Positions 18,901 through 26,400 of a DNA stretch of 27,047 bases are shown here, in pieces. The DNA lies in NCBI GenBank assembly GCA_038525605.1, contig JBCBHL010000052.1:1-27047 (forward strand), read 5' to 3'. Source of the stretch: JANSWY01 sp038525605 (lineage in GTDB: Bacteria; Bacteroidota; Bacteroidia; Cytophagales; Cyclobacteriaceae). A model generated the notes under the pieces. The model had not been told where the DNA came from. It searched no databases and saw only the letters and a program-made list of their open reading frames with translations. Position 1 is the stretch's first letter. The number at the start of each line of letters is the position of its first letter. Position numbers and translations under genes: made by a program.

Positions 18901-18973
18901 GCTGGACAAAACCAGGCAACCGTTCCGACGGCACCAGTTTACTGAGCGCCGGAAAAAATGATTGTTGAGACAT
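12905..18973 (-). CDS. Giant 2022-residue protein with DUF6603-like core and tandem YegP/DUF1508-like repeats
   Basis: The frame can be extended to a TTG at 19012, but the ATG at 18973-18971 (MSQQSFFPALSKLVPSERL) is preferred, as AAAATTAAC precedes it. There is no signal peptide. Residues about 540-990 form a long glycine-rich, alternating beta region ('VEIGISGVNF', 'GALGLGPLGFEARGKG', 'WYVNFGTKDQP', 'VEAPKPFLIFAEVRVCGKIK') that resembles DUF6603 proteins. Hydrophobic runs such as 'TRLFLLLSLPSVFLL' sit inside this region and look like strands, not spans. Residues about 1425-1520 hold two tandem YegP-like (DUF1508) units ('YRFRVYNDEADLLLSSSTKY', then 'WYYNVIDTTGETIARKIQYF'). The C-terminus has further FN3-like strands ('LKPDKLYTAIVNN'). 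It lies 124 bases after the lipoprotein gene start and 5 bases before the glycosyltransferase-like gene. Function unknown. Confidence 0.75.
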   Translation of the reverse strand: MSQQSFFPALSKLVPSERLPGFVQPVFSSISDKVFYKSYQVEKSINGETAYHNIVLVFNTEIGLNLFGGEDGFELLLNPGTTANTTGVPLSLYYNLPILKYVNGVSVQQLSTPGDYLNLILEITGINEAEIIEQAVIALNAGSFEQFIDDFNTNPDYSTFPPLTGSVSGNDDEVAISIANELKTNGVSPIQYVMEELIAVENDIPASFENLYTVFKELLGSFSFEDLLALVIPTFSVGIESIKLALAFPRTWLKPVDANGEVIADETVKSLLSYDVGSLLYHSEKGLEFNNPDTFDLTPSQIGNTGLLIDFDGLKFDLRNDQNIQEAIDDDRPEDFKGIFVENAEITLPKKWFKDGDSSTGTTASIVGSNLLIGTGGISGNIALQATNPGDPSPKLIKQIGDNGFEVSFSKFDMTFKQNSVVESNLVGGMKIPRLKDANGNDAEIEIVGHLDDEGDFSLTASEKDGFAPLSIPDIMDISIQSIELGREGDDFYIGAACKIKFTSQLMDKLLDGKEIEIPQLRIYSDGSFEIVGGTIPVPSNFTLNLGPVEIGISGVNFGSYQQEYEGEMRKYNFFGFDGALGLGPLGFEARGKGMQYYYTVDDDPANGKPKHSYFRIQTIEVDITIPGSATPEAATAIINGYLSIPQPGESKEYSGGVSLKLPKAKIAGSAEMRLSPKDPAFIVDASIELPKPIPLASTGLGIYGFRGLLGYRYVAEKEAVGLTSGEDTWYDYYTYPPRGVDISKFSGPDQTRDYNNPISVGAGATLATAFDDGVVISTRLFLLLSLPSVFLLEGKASILSKRLGLDDNREPPFFAFIAYGDNSIEVGMGADFSLPQSNGWIIDLYANVEAGFFFKKPSAWYVNFGTKDQPISAKLLTLFTAQSYLMLSARGIEAGARAEFNFSKKFGPARVKAYLYIEVGGKISFERPQIGAYLAAGGGLEVKFWVITVGISFDAIFSVEAPKPFLIFAEVRVCGKIKIGFIKIKKCITVRIKWEKTKQVDRTPIAPLLAERKNELVKGVNMLTGETFELLNLDSSFASGFYNPDSDSRLDSVVLPLDTYVDIKFTKSLLPNAVSNQIGGVNEAPKNYSDIIPPEKRVKGKEVRQVKHRYSIKNIELKAWTGSSWVDYHPYEAITEEDNTNTDFSGLKFGQWQKSGDGYNAVRLLADSPFSYTEQGEPGWFIPEEVGVTPLSLFCEGKKRQTGCADWVQKTLNRRYYGNRPFSSKKAYFRLLADEEEFAYVSGAYNTFDFTRSLAFNNHNQMEILLPEPSVGTTLKISTKTSGVYVKYFRSLKNDSSLSVQHQLVDQEFVPASQLSQEISYDNVNTPITKIIIEPECNDNGEVAKIERQIQQLFNDTYAANNLEQGQEFTSEYPDDIETYFALMVQLEDMKQGGYQCVCRPTSTLLTKPKVYAQIYNEDDNDGIDEYRFRVYNDEADLLLSSSTKYYSKEAAINEMNLAVDAVKNRNESIHVKRTRTGRWYYNVIDTTGETIARKIQYFKTESEMNREIEGLKMAARNSEVVVTEDKIVESNLTVIDNTEVQCHTFLHEVCWESVEDYVFNLNIPGQDAIQQDYQDTVDAVSKRVSPIWRPDTKYYVHFQLKDEVDDGENEGVYDYYYGFRTAGPVGHFHNAAGVDYGEERDADGNLAFPDRYDLTSIRKYVDYQRSYPNADGNLLKSKPLFYSSEDGNNEIRLFFSKPYTYHMLSDWPTYNGLPALEGEMKIVVKDPIEDITIPNPPPADVITDEIPQTVESWTEDNEALMPEYLRFWNNFVEAQASNPDVSCLITGGELIRPKSYIRTIRLNHLKPDKLYTAIVNNTFEGVTTEVHNFVFITSRYKDFTEQVNSYQLSDGNGNSKDAIFTISEALTSQEITTGFNIVAGNPDSNSDDLADQYPDLFDRVTEGVFGIKPVDPAMSTEFNLIKDENSGDIIGLLVRNPEPFNDPKMPLSEVTGTLSVLNGSGNPDNAYKVLFSNDYSQALIMHQSKVITASDLDFRFQYKKWNGDTYVIADTVTIENLTIT

Positions 18974-19097
18974 GTTAATTTTATGTTTTAAATCGGTTTT
19001 TATAAAGGCCAAATGAATGACGTTCCAAAAATCTCCTGTTAAAGATTTTCAGGGCTTTATTAGCGTAATTGTCTCCGCACCTGCGGATCAATGGTCT

Positions 19098-20468
19098 TTA
19101 TTTAATAATTTTTCCAGTTTCGGAAATCTGATAAGATTTCTTCAGTAATCGTTCCGGTATTTCTTTCGATGTTCCGTTAACCAAACCTTCAAAGTTTTGA
19201 ATGGTCTGATTGACATGAACGGTGAAGTCCGGATCAAATGAGACTCTATCTGTAAACTTTAACTCTCCCGAGAAAAAGTTTCTGCTGATGATCAGTGAAT
19301 CCATAGGATTCCATTTCTGATCATAGCTGCACAGCATTAGATATATGGTTGGATGATAGTTACAAAACGACTGATATAAATAGGCAATCACCTGAATCTG
19401 ATCATTTCTCTGAAAACGAAATATCGGATAAAAATAATCACCTCGCTCATAGATTCCCTCCTGAGGATTTACCAGGTTAAACGCTTCCCGTCTATCAGGT
19501 TTCCCTGTTGGATTGGCAACCGCAGGCACTTCTTTTAGTGCTTCCGGCAATAATCTGGTTACGGAATTTTCCTCTTGAGCAGGTGTCGCAACCTTATAAA
19601 ATTGAGCCAATTCATCACTTGAAAAAGGCAATTCAACCTGAGGTACTTTACTGATCAGATCTGCATCGATGATTGTTGTGATTTTTCGAGATAAACTGAT
19701 GTTATAGTCACCGTTAAAATCTCTCATTTTCTCATCGATTCCCAGATCGAAGGTTTCCTCACTAATTTTCGAAATTTGACCTGAACCCTCTACTTTCAAC
19801 TTCCTTTCAGTCAGCATTCCGGGAGAATCATAATAAGACATGATCACAGATTTAACCTCAGAATTTTCATTGATGTACAGACCAGATTTATACTCAGTAT
19901 CTGAATTTCCAGCAAAAACAGCCAGCAAAGATTGATCAATCATTTTTTCAGCTTTCAAATCAAAAGTGATCAATGACCAGAAAACCATTCCTGTCAACTC
20001 GTATGAAGTGGTATAAATCAGCCGTTCAATATTACTTTCAGGCGGTAGCCTTTTTACAAGTTTCAAAGGAATCTGCTTGCTTTGAAAGTCCTGCAAAAGA
20101 TCTGTTAACAAAGAATCTTCACTAACTTCGGATAAATAAAAATAGCTGTTTACGGCATTCGATTTAGTTTCAGGGTTATTGCCTGCCACCTTGAAAACGT
20201 AGCTGATTTCATCAGATTCAGGTGCTGTTGCCATCGTCTGCAAGTATCGCTCGCCAATTGAAAATGGCAATTCAGTGATTTCGATCTTTACAATAGCATC
20301 CCTAAACGATTTGAGTTTTTCAGCTTCTGAAATTACAGGTGCATCGGTTTGTAACGATATACTGTTTTGCTTTTGTTTAGTCTCATCACCATCAGTAGAA
20401 TTAGAGTCTTTACTGACACAGGCATTGAGACATAAAAAAAACAGTAACACGTATATGAATCGATCCAT
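19098..20468 (-). CDS. Lipoprotein of unknown function
   Basis: A 456-residue protein with a lipoprotein signal peptide: MDRFIYVLLFFLCLNAC, with the lipobox LNAC and lipidated Cys17. Next comes a polar, acidic linker (SKDSNSTDGDETKQ), which in Bacteroidota can favour surface export of lipoproteins. The rest is mixed alpha/beta with no motif I recognise ('EKLKSFRDAIVKIEITELPF', 'FYPIFRFQRNDQIQVIAYLY'). It begins 7 bases after the stop of the 723-residue gene and is surely in the same transcript. It is the only membrane-anchored product of the block, so it may tether or receive the signal-less large proteins; that is inference. Confidence 0.82.
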   Translation of the reverse strand: MDRFIYVLLFFLCLNACVSKDSNSTDGDETKQKQNSISLQTDAPVISEAEKLKSFRDAIVKIEITELPFSIGERYLQTMATAPESDEISYVFKVAGNNPETKSNAVNSYFYLSEVSEDSLLTDLLQDFQSKQIPLKLVKRLPPESNIERLIYTTSYELTGMVFWSLITFDLKAEKMIDQSLLAVFAGNSDTEYKSGLYINENSEVKSVIMSYYDSPGMLTERKLKVEGSGQISKISEETFDLGIDEKMRDFNGDYNISLSRKITTIIDADLISKVPQVELPFSSDELAQFYKVATPAQEENSVTRLLPEALKEVPAVANPTGKPDRREAFNLVNPQEGIYERGDYFYPIFRFQRNDQIQVIAYLYQSFCNYHPTIYLMLCSYDQKWNPMDSLIISRNFFSGELKFTDRVSFDPDFTVHVNQTIQNFEGLVNGTSKEIPERLLKKSYQISETGKIIK

Positions 20469-20475
20469 TTATTAT

Positions 20476-22647
20476 CTATTTATACTGTGGGACAAAGCCC
20501 TGAATGTGCAAATGATGCTGATGATGACTTGCCTTGGTTGTTCTGTCCAATTCCTGATCGGCATTGGTCCCGTACTTCCAACCGAGGAAGTAGCGACCAC
20601 TTGAGTCTTTTTCTCTGGCCCAACCAAATTTATGCAAAGCGTTGATCAATGTATTCATTCTGGTATGATCAAACTCATTCCTATCGGCAAGCACATCTAA
20701 TGTAAGCCTCTGGGCTATCCCTCCGGATGCTAATGTATCAATTTTAGGTCGTTTTTCATCAGATCTCAGCCAACGCAAATCCATGTTATTCCCATTTACG
20801 TGGGTAACACTGTAAGCACCTGAAGCATCTGTATCTACTGAACCCATCAAAGTAATGTCTTCAAATCCAGTTTCAATGACAGCACCTATAAATGCCGCTA
20901 ATCGCTCAGGGTTGAAGTATTCGCGGGTGGAATTATCAGAAATTCTAATGAAAGTGCTCCCATTTTTGGTCACTGTGAAAACTTTGTGAACCGATGTTGC
21001 CTGGCTGGTATTGAAAATACTGACTATCGGTGTCTTCTTCACCCCGGGAGTACCGTCATATTGATAATACCTTGTTTCACCTCCAGAGACAATCTTCTTC
21101 CATTGAGAACCGCCATCGGTTTTGCTTCCTCTGATCCATTTCTGTGCCCACAATACATCAAAGGCCCCTAGATCCGTTTCAGTATCTGAGCTGTCGTGAT
21201 AGATAAATTGTACCTTTTTAATCAGCGATTCCAAATATTTTTCCTGACTGATTTTTCCATCGTGGTAAATTCTCTGTACCACCTTAGGTGCTACCATTTT
21301 GGTAACATCACTAGACAGGTAATCTACAGAATCAACTGTTGCTTTTACCTCAAATTCTACCTCCTGATCGCTACCTGATGTTGGCATCACTTTAGAAACC
21401 CAGTCATCGTATTTAGTAGTTCCGGGACTCTGCAGCTGAATTTGTATAGCCGCATAACCATCCTTCACTTTGGCAGTAAACACAGTAGATTCTGTAGTTC
21501 CGACAAGGAATGGAATATTCTGACCTGCAGACACTAACAACGGAGTGTCTTCCGTCACCGTGAATGAAACATCGGTATCATCGGTTATATTGGTGCACTC
21601 TGCAACCAGATAAGCTTTTTCCCCAGGCAAAAGTTTCTCCACCTGATCATAGATGACATATGACGTACCACCTTCTGTCACAGTCGATTTAGTTGCGATA
21701 AAAGGCTTGACGCCAATATCGGGAGTAAAGGTAATCTCAGCATATTTATCTTCTTCGATCAGTGAAAACAACGGCTCTGAGGAATCTAATGTGATAAATA
21801 CCTCCAACGCAGGATCTAAGTCATCACCATGTCCATTTGCGTAATTTGCAGAATCTTCGGCCTCTACCTCATATGGCACAAGCATTTTACGATTGTCAAC
21901 TGTGAAAGAATGACTCTGTGCACCTCCATTCCATAGCAAAGCGTCGGACGAGGAAAACCCAAAATCATCATCAAAAAGAGTTGCAGCCATTGTTTCTCCA
22001 TGAAATCCCAGAGATTCAAAAGCAAGGAAAACATCAGTTTCATATCCTGTGGAAGTGATTCTCTTCAGTTGGGAATTGACCCAATAAACATCAAGCACCT
22101 CCAGTTGAGCTTTCACATCAGTGGTCACTACATAGTTTTTGGATGCATTGTGGTCCGGGCTTCCTCTAAATGTTTCTACGAACACCTTTTTACCGTCCAG
22201 CCATTTAGACCATTTCACTGTCAGTTTATTGATTTTATTGCCTCCTTCAACGGTCGTTTCAACGGTCGCTTCGAGGTAGCCATTTTCTGACACTGCATCC
22301 TTGAATTTACTCTTGTCTGTTTCATCGGTAAAATCAGTTTCTGATTCTGTTTTTAAATCCCTGTCTCTAATAACAATGTAATCGTCATTGTTATCCATCA
22401 GGCCTCCACTCACCCAAAAAACCCAGGTGATATTTTCCTTGTCGGCATCAAACAACACTTGCTGCTCAGTAGTCGGCGTATTCACCGTTGTACTTCCGAG
22501 TTTGTAAGTGTATTCTGTCAACTTATATTCGAGCTCTTCTGACTGAAGGCTGTTTGCAGGCCCTACCATCACTTTAGGGAACGATTTGGCCTGCGGCGTT
22601 GAATTGGTAGCAGTAGTACTGCCACTCGTATCTGGTGTTAAAATCAT
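20476..22647 (-). CDS. 723-residue multi-Ig-like protein ending in a LAS-type metallopeptidase-like domain
   Basis: The start MILTPDTSGSTTATNSTPQA has no signal peptide. Residues 30-560 are several beta-rich Ig-like stretches ('NITWVFWVSGG', 'VDVYWVNSQL'-type strands, 'KVVQRIYHDGKIS'), a style I associate with effector or adaptor proteins of Bacteroidota secretion systems. The last 135 residues carry the LAS (M15/MepA/hedgehog-like) ligand pattern: H616-x6-D623 in 'HVNGNNMDLRW', and H712-x-H714 in 'HHQHHLHIQG'. These are the expected zinc ligands and catalytic-base region of D,D- or D,L-peptidoglycan peptidases. A cell-wall peptidase role is therefore plausible, which would require delivery to the periplasm of self or target cells. 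The gene follows a decayed fragment and precedes the lipoprotein gene by 7 bases. Peptidase-fold call moderate; system assignment low. Confidence 0.72.
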   Translation of the reverse strand: MILTPDTSGSTTATNSTPQAKSFPKVMVGPANSLQSEELEYKLTEYTYKLGSTTVNTPTTEQQVLFDADKENITWVFWVSGGLMDNNDDYIVIRDRDLKTESETDFTDETDKSKFKDAVSENGYLEATVETTVEGGNKINKLTVKWSKWLDGKKVFVETFRGSPDHNASKNYVVTTDVKAQLEVLDVYWVNSQLKRITSTGYETDVFLAFESLGFHGETMAATLFDDDFGFSSSDALLWNGGAQSHSFTVDNRKMLVPYEVEAEDSANYANGHGDDLDPALEVFITLDSSEPLFSLIEEDKYAEITFTPDIGVKPFIATKSTVTEGGTSYVIYDQVEKLLPGEKAYLVAECTNITDDTDVSFTVTEDTPLLVSAGQNIPFLVGTTESTVFTAKVKDGYAAIQIQLQSPGTTKYDDWVSKVMPTSGSDQEVEFEVKATVDSVDYLSSDVTKMVAPKVVQRIYHDGKISQEKYLESLIKKVQFIYHDSSDTETDLGAFDVLWAQKWIRGSKTDGGSQWKKIVSGGETRYYQYDGTPGVKKTPIVSIFNTSQATSVHKVFTVTKNGSTFIRISDNSTREYFNPERLAAFIGAVIETGFEDITLMGSVDTDASGAYSVTHVNGNNMDLRWLRSDEKRPKIDTLASGGIAQRLTLDVLADRNEFDHTRMNTLINALHKFGWAREKDSSGRYFLGWKYGTNADQELDRTTKASHHQHHLHIQGFVPQYK

Positions 22648-22695
22648 TTGTTTAAAGCTTTAATTATTTTGGACATTTTTCTTTATCAGAGATTA

Positions 22696-22836
22696 TCACG
22701 ACAGATTCACATCAAGTCTCATTTGATTCTGAGTGGTGAGTACTCCTGCTGTGTTCACGTGATCAATATTGATGCGGAACTCTAGCTGGTGATTGTAAAA
22801 ATCACCTTCAAAAGTCAGCGGAAGAACCCATACAAG
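22696..22836 (-). pseudogene. Decayed C-terminal fragment of an FN3-like protein
   Basis: Between the 202- and 723-residue genes a 46-codon open frame has no usable start but reads as protein: 'VLPLTFEGDFYNHQLEFR', 'INIDHVNTAGVLTTQNQMRL', 'DVNLS', then TGA. The pattern 'YxHQ...F+(I/V)...NTAG...N' matches the last strands of the 1919-residue protein ('YHQFKVDVENTAGMMNLKSN'), so it looks like the tail of a deleted paralogue. The frame is closed upstream by TAA (22839-22837), 18 bases after the stop of the preceding gene. Confidence 0.55.
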
Positions 22837-22853
22837 TTACCTCGTGATAATGT

Positions 22854-23462
22854 CTATTTTTTGCAATTAGTTTTTCTTAAAAATCTGTTCAGCTTGCGAA
22901 TGCTTACGTTGTGCTTCCGGCTGTCTTTTAATGAGATCATCTGTTCTATCCGGGATCGGTTCTGATAGGTAAGAAAACTCTGGTCTGCTATTGTCTCGTC
23001 TCTGTACTTTCTTCGCGATGTACATTGATCGTAGAAGTAGTTCCCACCTTCAAACCTGAAATCCGAGATGGCAATCGAGTAACCGAAATCCATTTCCTCT
23101 CCCGATCTCACAAATACACTCATTAGTTCACCGGTTGCTTTTTCTATCACATGCAATGAATACATCTCACCTTTCCTTATCAGTTGAGGGAGGTTAATAA
23201 TGAGATAGTTTTCATAACTGCGATGCTTCTTTAATGATGATGTTGCTGAAAATTCAGGCGCTCTTTTTAACCCTTCTTTTTCTGTATTTACAGCATTTTG
23301 TATGTCTTCTGTTGATATTTGTTCTGCGTAAAAAAGGCTTACAAAGAGGTATTTTTCCTCGAGTTCTGCAGCATTTTTTAACAAGAATCTAGGAGAAGGC
23401 TCCTGACCTAAGACTATAAAAGGCGAACAAAGAAAGAAAAGGGTTATCAGAGTTTTCATCAT
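22854..23462 (-). CDS. Small Sec-exported protein of unknown function
   Basis: A 202-residue protein with a clear signal peptide, MMKTLITLFFLCSPFIVLGQ, probably cleaved near 'VLG-QEP'. The mature part is mixed and basic at its end ('SRKHNVSIRKLNRFLRKTNC') and holds 'YSLHVIEKATGELMSVFVRS', a beta-rich stretch. No domain is recognised. Its ATG overlaps the TGA of the 1108-residue gene (ATGA, 4 bases), so translation is coupled and the two products are likely made in fixed ratio. A second ATG directly after the first could be used instead. A periplasmic partner or chaperone of the upstream protein is possible but only inferred. Confidence 0.72.
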   Translation of the reverse strand: MMKTLITLFFLCSPFIVLGQEPSPRFLLKNAAELEEKYLFVSLFYAEQISTEDIQNAVNTEKEGLKRAPEFSATSSLKKHRSYENYLIINLPQLIRKGEMYSLHVIEKATGELMSVFVRSGEEMDFGYSIAISDFRFEGGNYFYDQCTSRRKYRDETIADQSFLTYQNRSRIEQMISLKDSRKHNVSIRKLNRFLRKTNCKK

Positions 23463-26400
23463 AAGTTGGTTAAAGCCTGCTTAATAGAATCTTTTATTAT
23501 TGAAAGCATTACGGATCTGTCCGGCTGAGAATCTCTTCTTAAAAATCCAACGTGAATGTGTCCTGTCTTCAGCCCGGAGTTGTGTACACTTCTCAAAAAT
23601 GCTACTCTGTAATATATTTCATTTGAAAGATAATCGCCACCGGAACCTGATCTTGCCACAAGACCATCTGCTACTACACCACCCGGTGCAGGATAGTCCG
23701 CAATTGTGGGAAAGTCTATCAATGGTGAAAGACTCACACTGCCAATATCTCTGAATCTCCCCGTAGGAACTCCTCCGTTTGTATATTCAAACCTGGCTTC
23801 CTGAGAGAGAAAAACCCTGTTGGCAATGTACATATCCGTGAAAGGCAATGTAGTTTCTATAAACTCTTTATTGTCCTTATCAGAGTTTGTCAAATATGGA
23901 GAAACCCCTCCGGGCTTTTTGTTATTTCCGACATTTGAAGGCTCTCTGAATCTTGAGGCAAACCTGTCGATATTGAAGTAATCGGTACCACCGTAACTGA
24001 ATGTGATCACCATTTTCACCGGATTACCGCTGTTGATATTACTATTAAAGTCAGGGTGCGTTGGGTTTATGTATGGTTCGAAGAAATCTTCGATCCAGCC
24101 ATCGTTAAATTCCTTGTAGCGAACTGGAAAAATAGCAGATTTAATGATCGCTTTTTTACTCCCCTGGACAATCTCTTCATCATTCAGCGCCAATGCGATA
24201 TTTCCCGACGGATTAGACACATGAAATTCAGGATCGAAATACACATCGTAAGGGAAAGCTGAATAAAACGGATCATAGCCGGAGATGAGAATCGGTATAT
24301 GAGTCGGATGTGTAGTGAAATCCGGCAGATTGCTACTGTGCAAACCTCTGGTTATTTTCTCCAGGGTTTCCAGGTAGCCATTGAAAACTGCCTCGTCTAC
24401 ATTTACAGCCTCCGGGTGCTCTTTTAAAGCTTTTCTCATTTGCAGCCTCGCCAGGTAAAAAGCGCCATCTTTTCCAAACAAGCTATTGGCCGTCTGCCTG
24501 ATATTCGTTCGGGCCAGGTCGAGCAGCTCTTTTCCCCTTGTAAGGATGATTCCCTGTACCTGATTCTGAAAACTCGCAGCATCCAGTGCCGCAATATCCT
24601 GCGTAAATGCATCGACAACCGCTTTCAGGTCAGACCCTACAGTTTCATATAAATGTTGAAAAGTAGAAGAAGCAGACCCATTTCGCTGACGCAGATACTC
24701 TCCGCCAAAGGAGGAGGTAAGGTGCAACCTTTCTTCATAGTCCAGCGCTGTTGGCCCATTGATTGATCTGTCTTCATCCCAATTGAAAAGGTCGTCTTCA
24801 GCAAATACTTCTATTCCTGTATTGTACTCATGTTTTACTAATACGCCTTCTCTGTTTAGCTTCAGCCCTCTTAGCACGAAAGTAGTGGTGGATTCTGTTG
24901 AGTCAGCTGTTAAGAAACTAACGTTGGTAACTCCTAAAACTACTCTGAAAGGGCTTTCAAACTCAGCATTTTTAACATTTACCAATTGCGTATACTGCTC
25001 ATTTGAAAGTGAAATGATGTTGGTATTTTCCAGATCGTATGATTTACCGATCGGTGGAGCATCATGATTGAGTACCGCAACTGAATCGTTGGCAGAAGCC
25101 ACATCAAATTCATCATCCGGTAAGGCAAATGAATAGTAATCCTGACTGCCTTCCGGCAATACAAAAGTTCTTCTTTCTATCGTTTGATTCCCAATCTTTT
25201 TATTGAAATAATCGATAAAATTATCACCTGCGGTGCTTTGTTCGCCACTTAAGGGCAAAATATCCCGGCTGTTGGCTTCATCAGTATTGTAATACTGCGG
25301 GTATGCGATAAAATTAACGGTATCTGCATCAACTGAAAGACCTACATTAGCGGTAAATTCAGTTTCATTGATATTGCTTTTGTCAATATATGCCGCATCA
25401 TAATAGATTTTCGTATCAACATCACTTCCGGATGTAAAAGGAATTCTCATGTCGAATAACGGAAAGATATTGTCCAGGTAAGAATCTTTGGCATTTGACA
25501 ATCCGGTGAATTCGGATGAAGGCGTGGTAAATCTCCTAAAATACCTGAATTGATAGTAATTAGAAATAACGGTATTATTAGCCGAATGCCTAGGCGTTTC
25601 CAATGTTTCAGATACGATATTTCTGTCATCTTCCGTTTCTACAATAGAAAACCGATCGCTTCCTGGAGCCGGGCCGTCGTTAGCCGCAGTTGCGACGTAC
25701 CGTTTTTTGAAATAAATGGCAGGTCTGTCATTGTCTCCAACCGGAAGTGCCAATTGAAACGACTTATCTGCATTTCCAGTGGCAAAATCACTATCTGTTA
25801 GAGACAGGATCGGCCATTCATTACTGTAATAATTGAACGCTGTGTAGCTATTAGCCGAAGGATCTAAGTTTACGAATACTTCGTCGCTGTAATTAAGGTA
25901 ATAATTAAAAGAATCTTCGTAATCATTTCTGATGTCGAGGTAGATTTTACTTTTATTCACATGTTCGTTTAATACCTCATCAAGTATTTGATCTCCGGAT
26001 TTTTTCACAAACTCAGTACCATTAAAGACCTGAATACCTTCGGCAATAAAAGAGCCGAAAAAAGCTGTGGAATCGATGTAATTTAAAATGACTTCCTTTT
26101 CGTGCTTTCTGGTAAAAATCTGCAAATCTGTCGCATCTGTAGGTAGTGCGGGAAAAGAAATGACAGAGTTTGGTTTTCTCGCCTCACCAAAAGAAGGTTC
26201 AAATCCTATTCGTTCGAAGGAGATTGTAAAACCAAAAGCACTCCCTTTAAAATCGCCGATATGGTCCCCGGCAAAGACGGGAAATAATGCTCCTTCGCTA
26301 TTGAAAAATGCATCCGAAAGAGGATCTTCGTTTGTTGCCATAAAGCTTCCGGTAGCAGTACTTTTGTATCCGGTTCCCAGCGCTTCATCTGCCAACGGAG

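Noticed and set aside
18974..19012. Upstream TTG start adding 13 residues to the 2022-residue protein
   Set aside because: The TTG lacks a good leader, while the ATG at 18973 has an AT-rich leader typical of the phylum.
19074..19087. TCCGCA-CC-TGCGGA hairpin between the lipoprotein gene and the 2022-residue gene as a terminator
   Set aside because: The loop is too short and no T-run follows on the minus strand, so it does not look like an intrinsic terminator; the genes are probably still co-transcribed.
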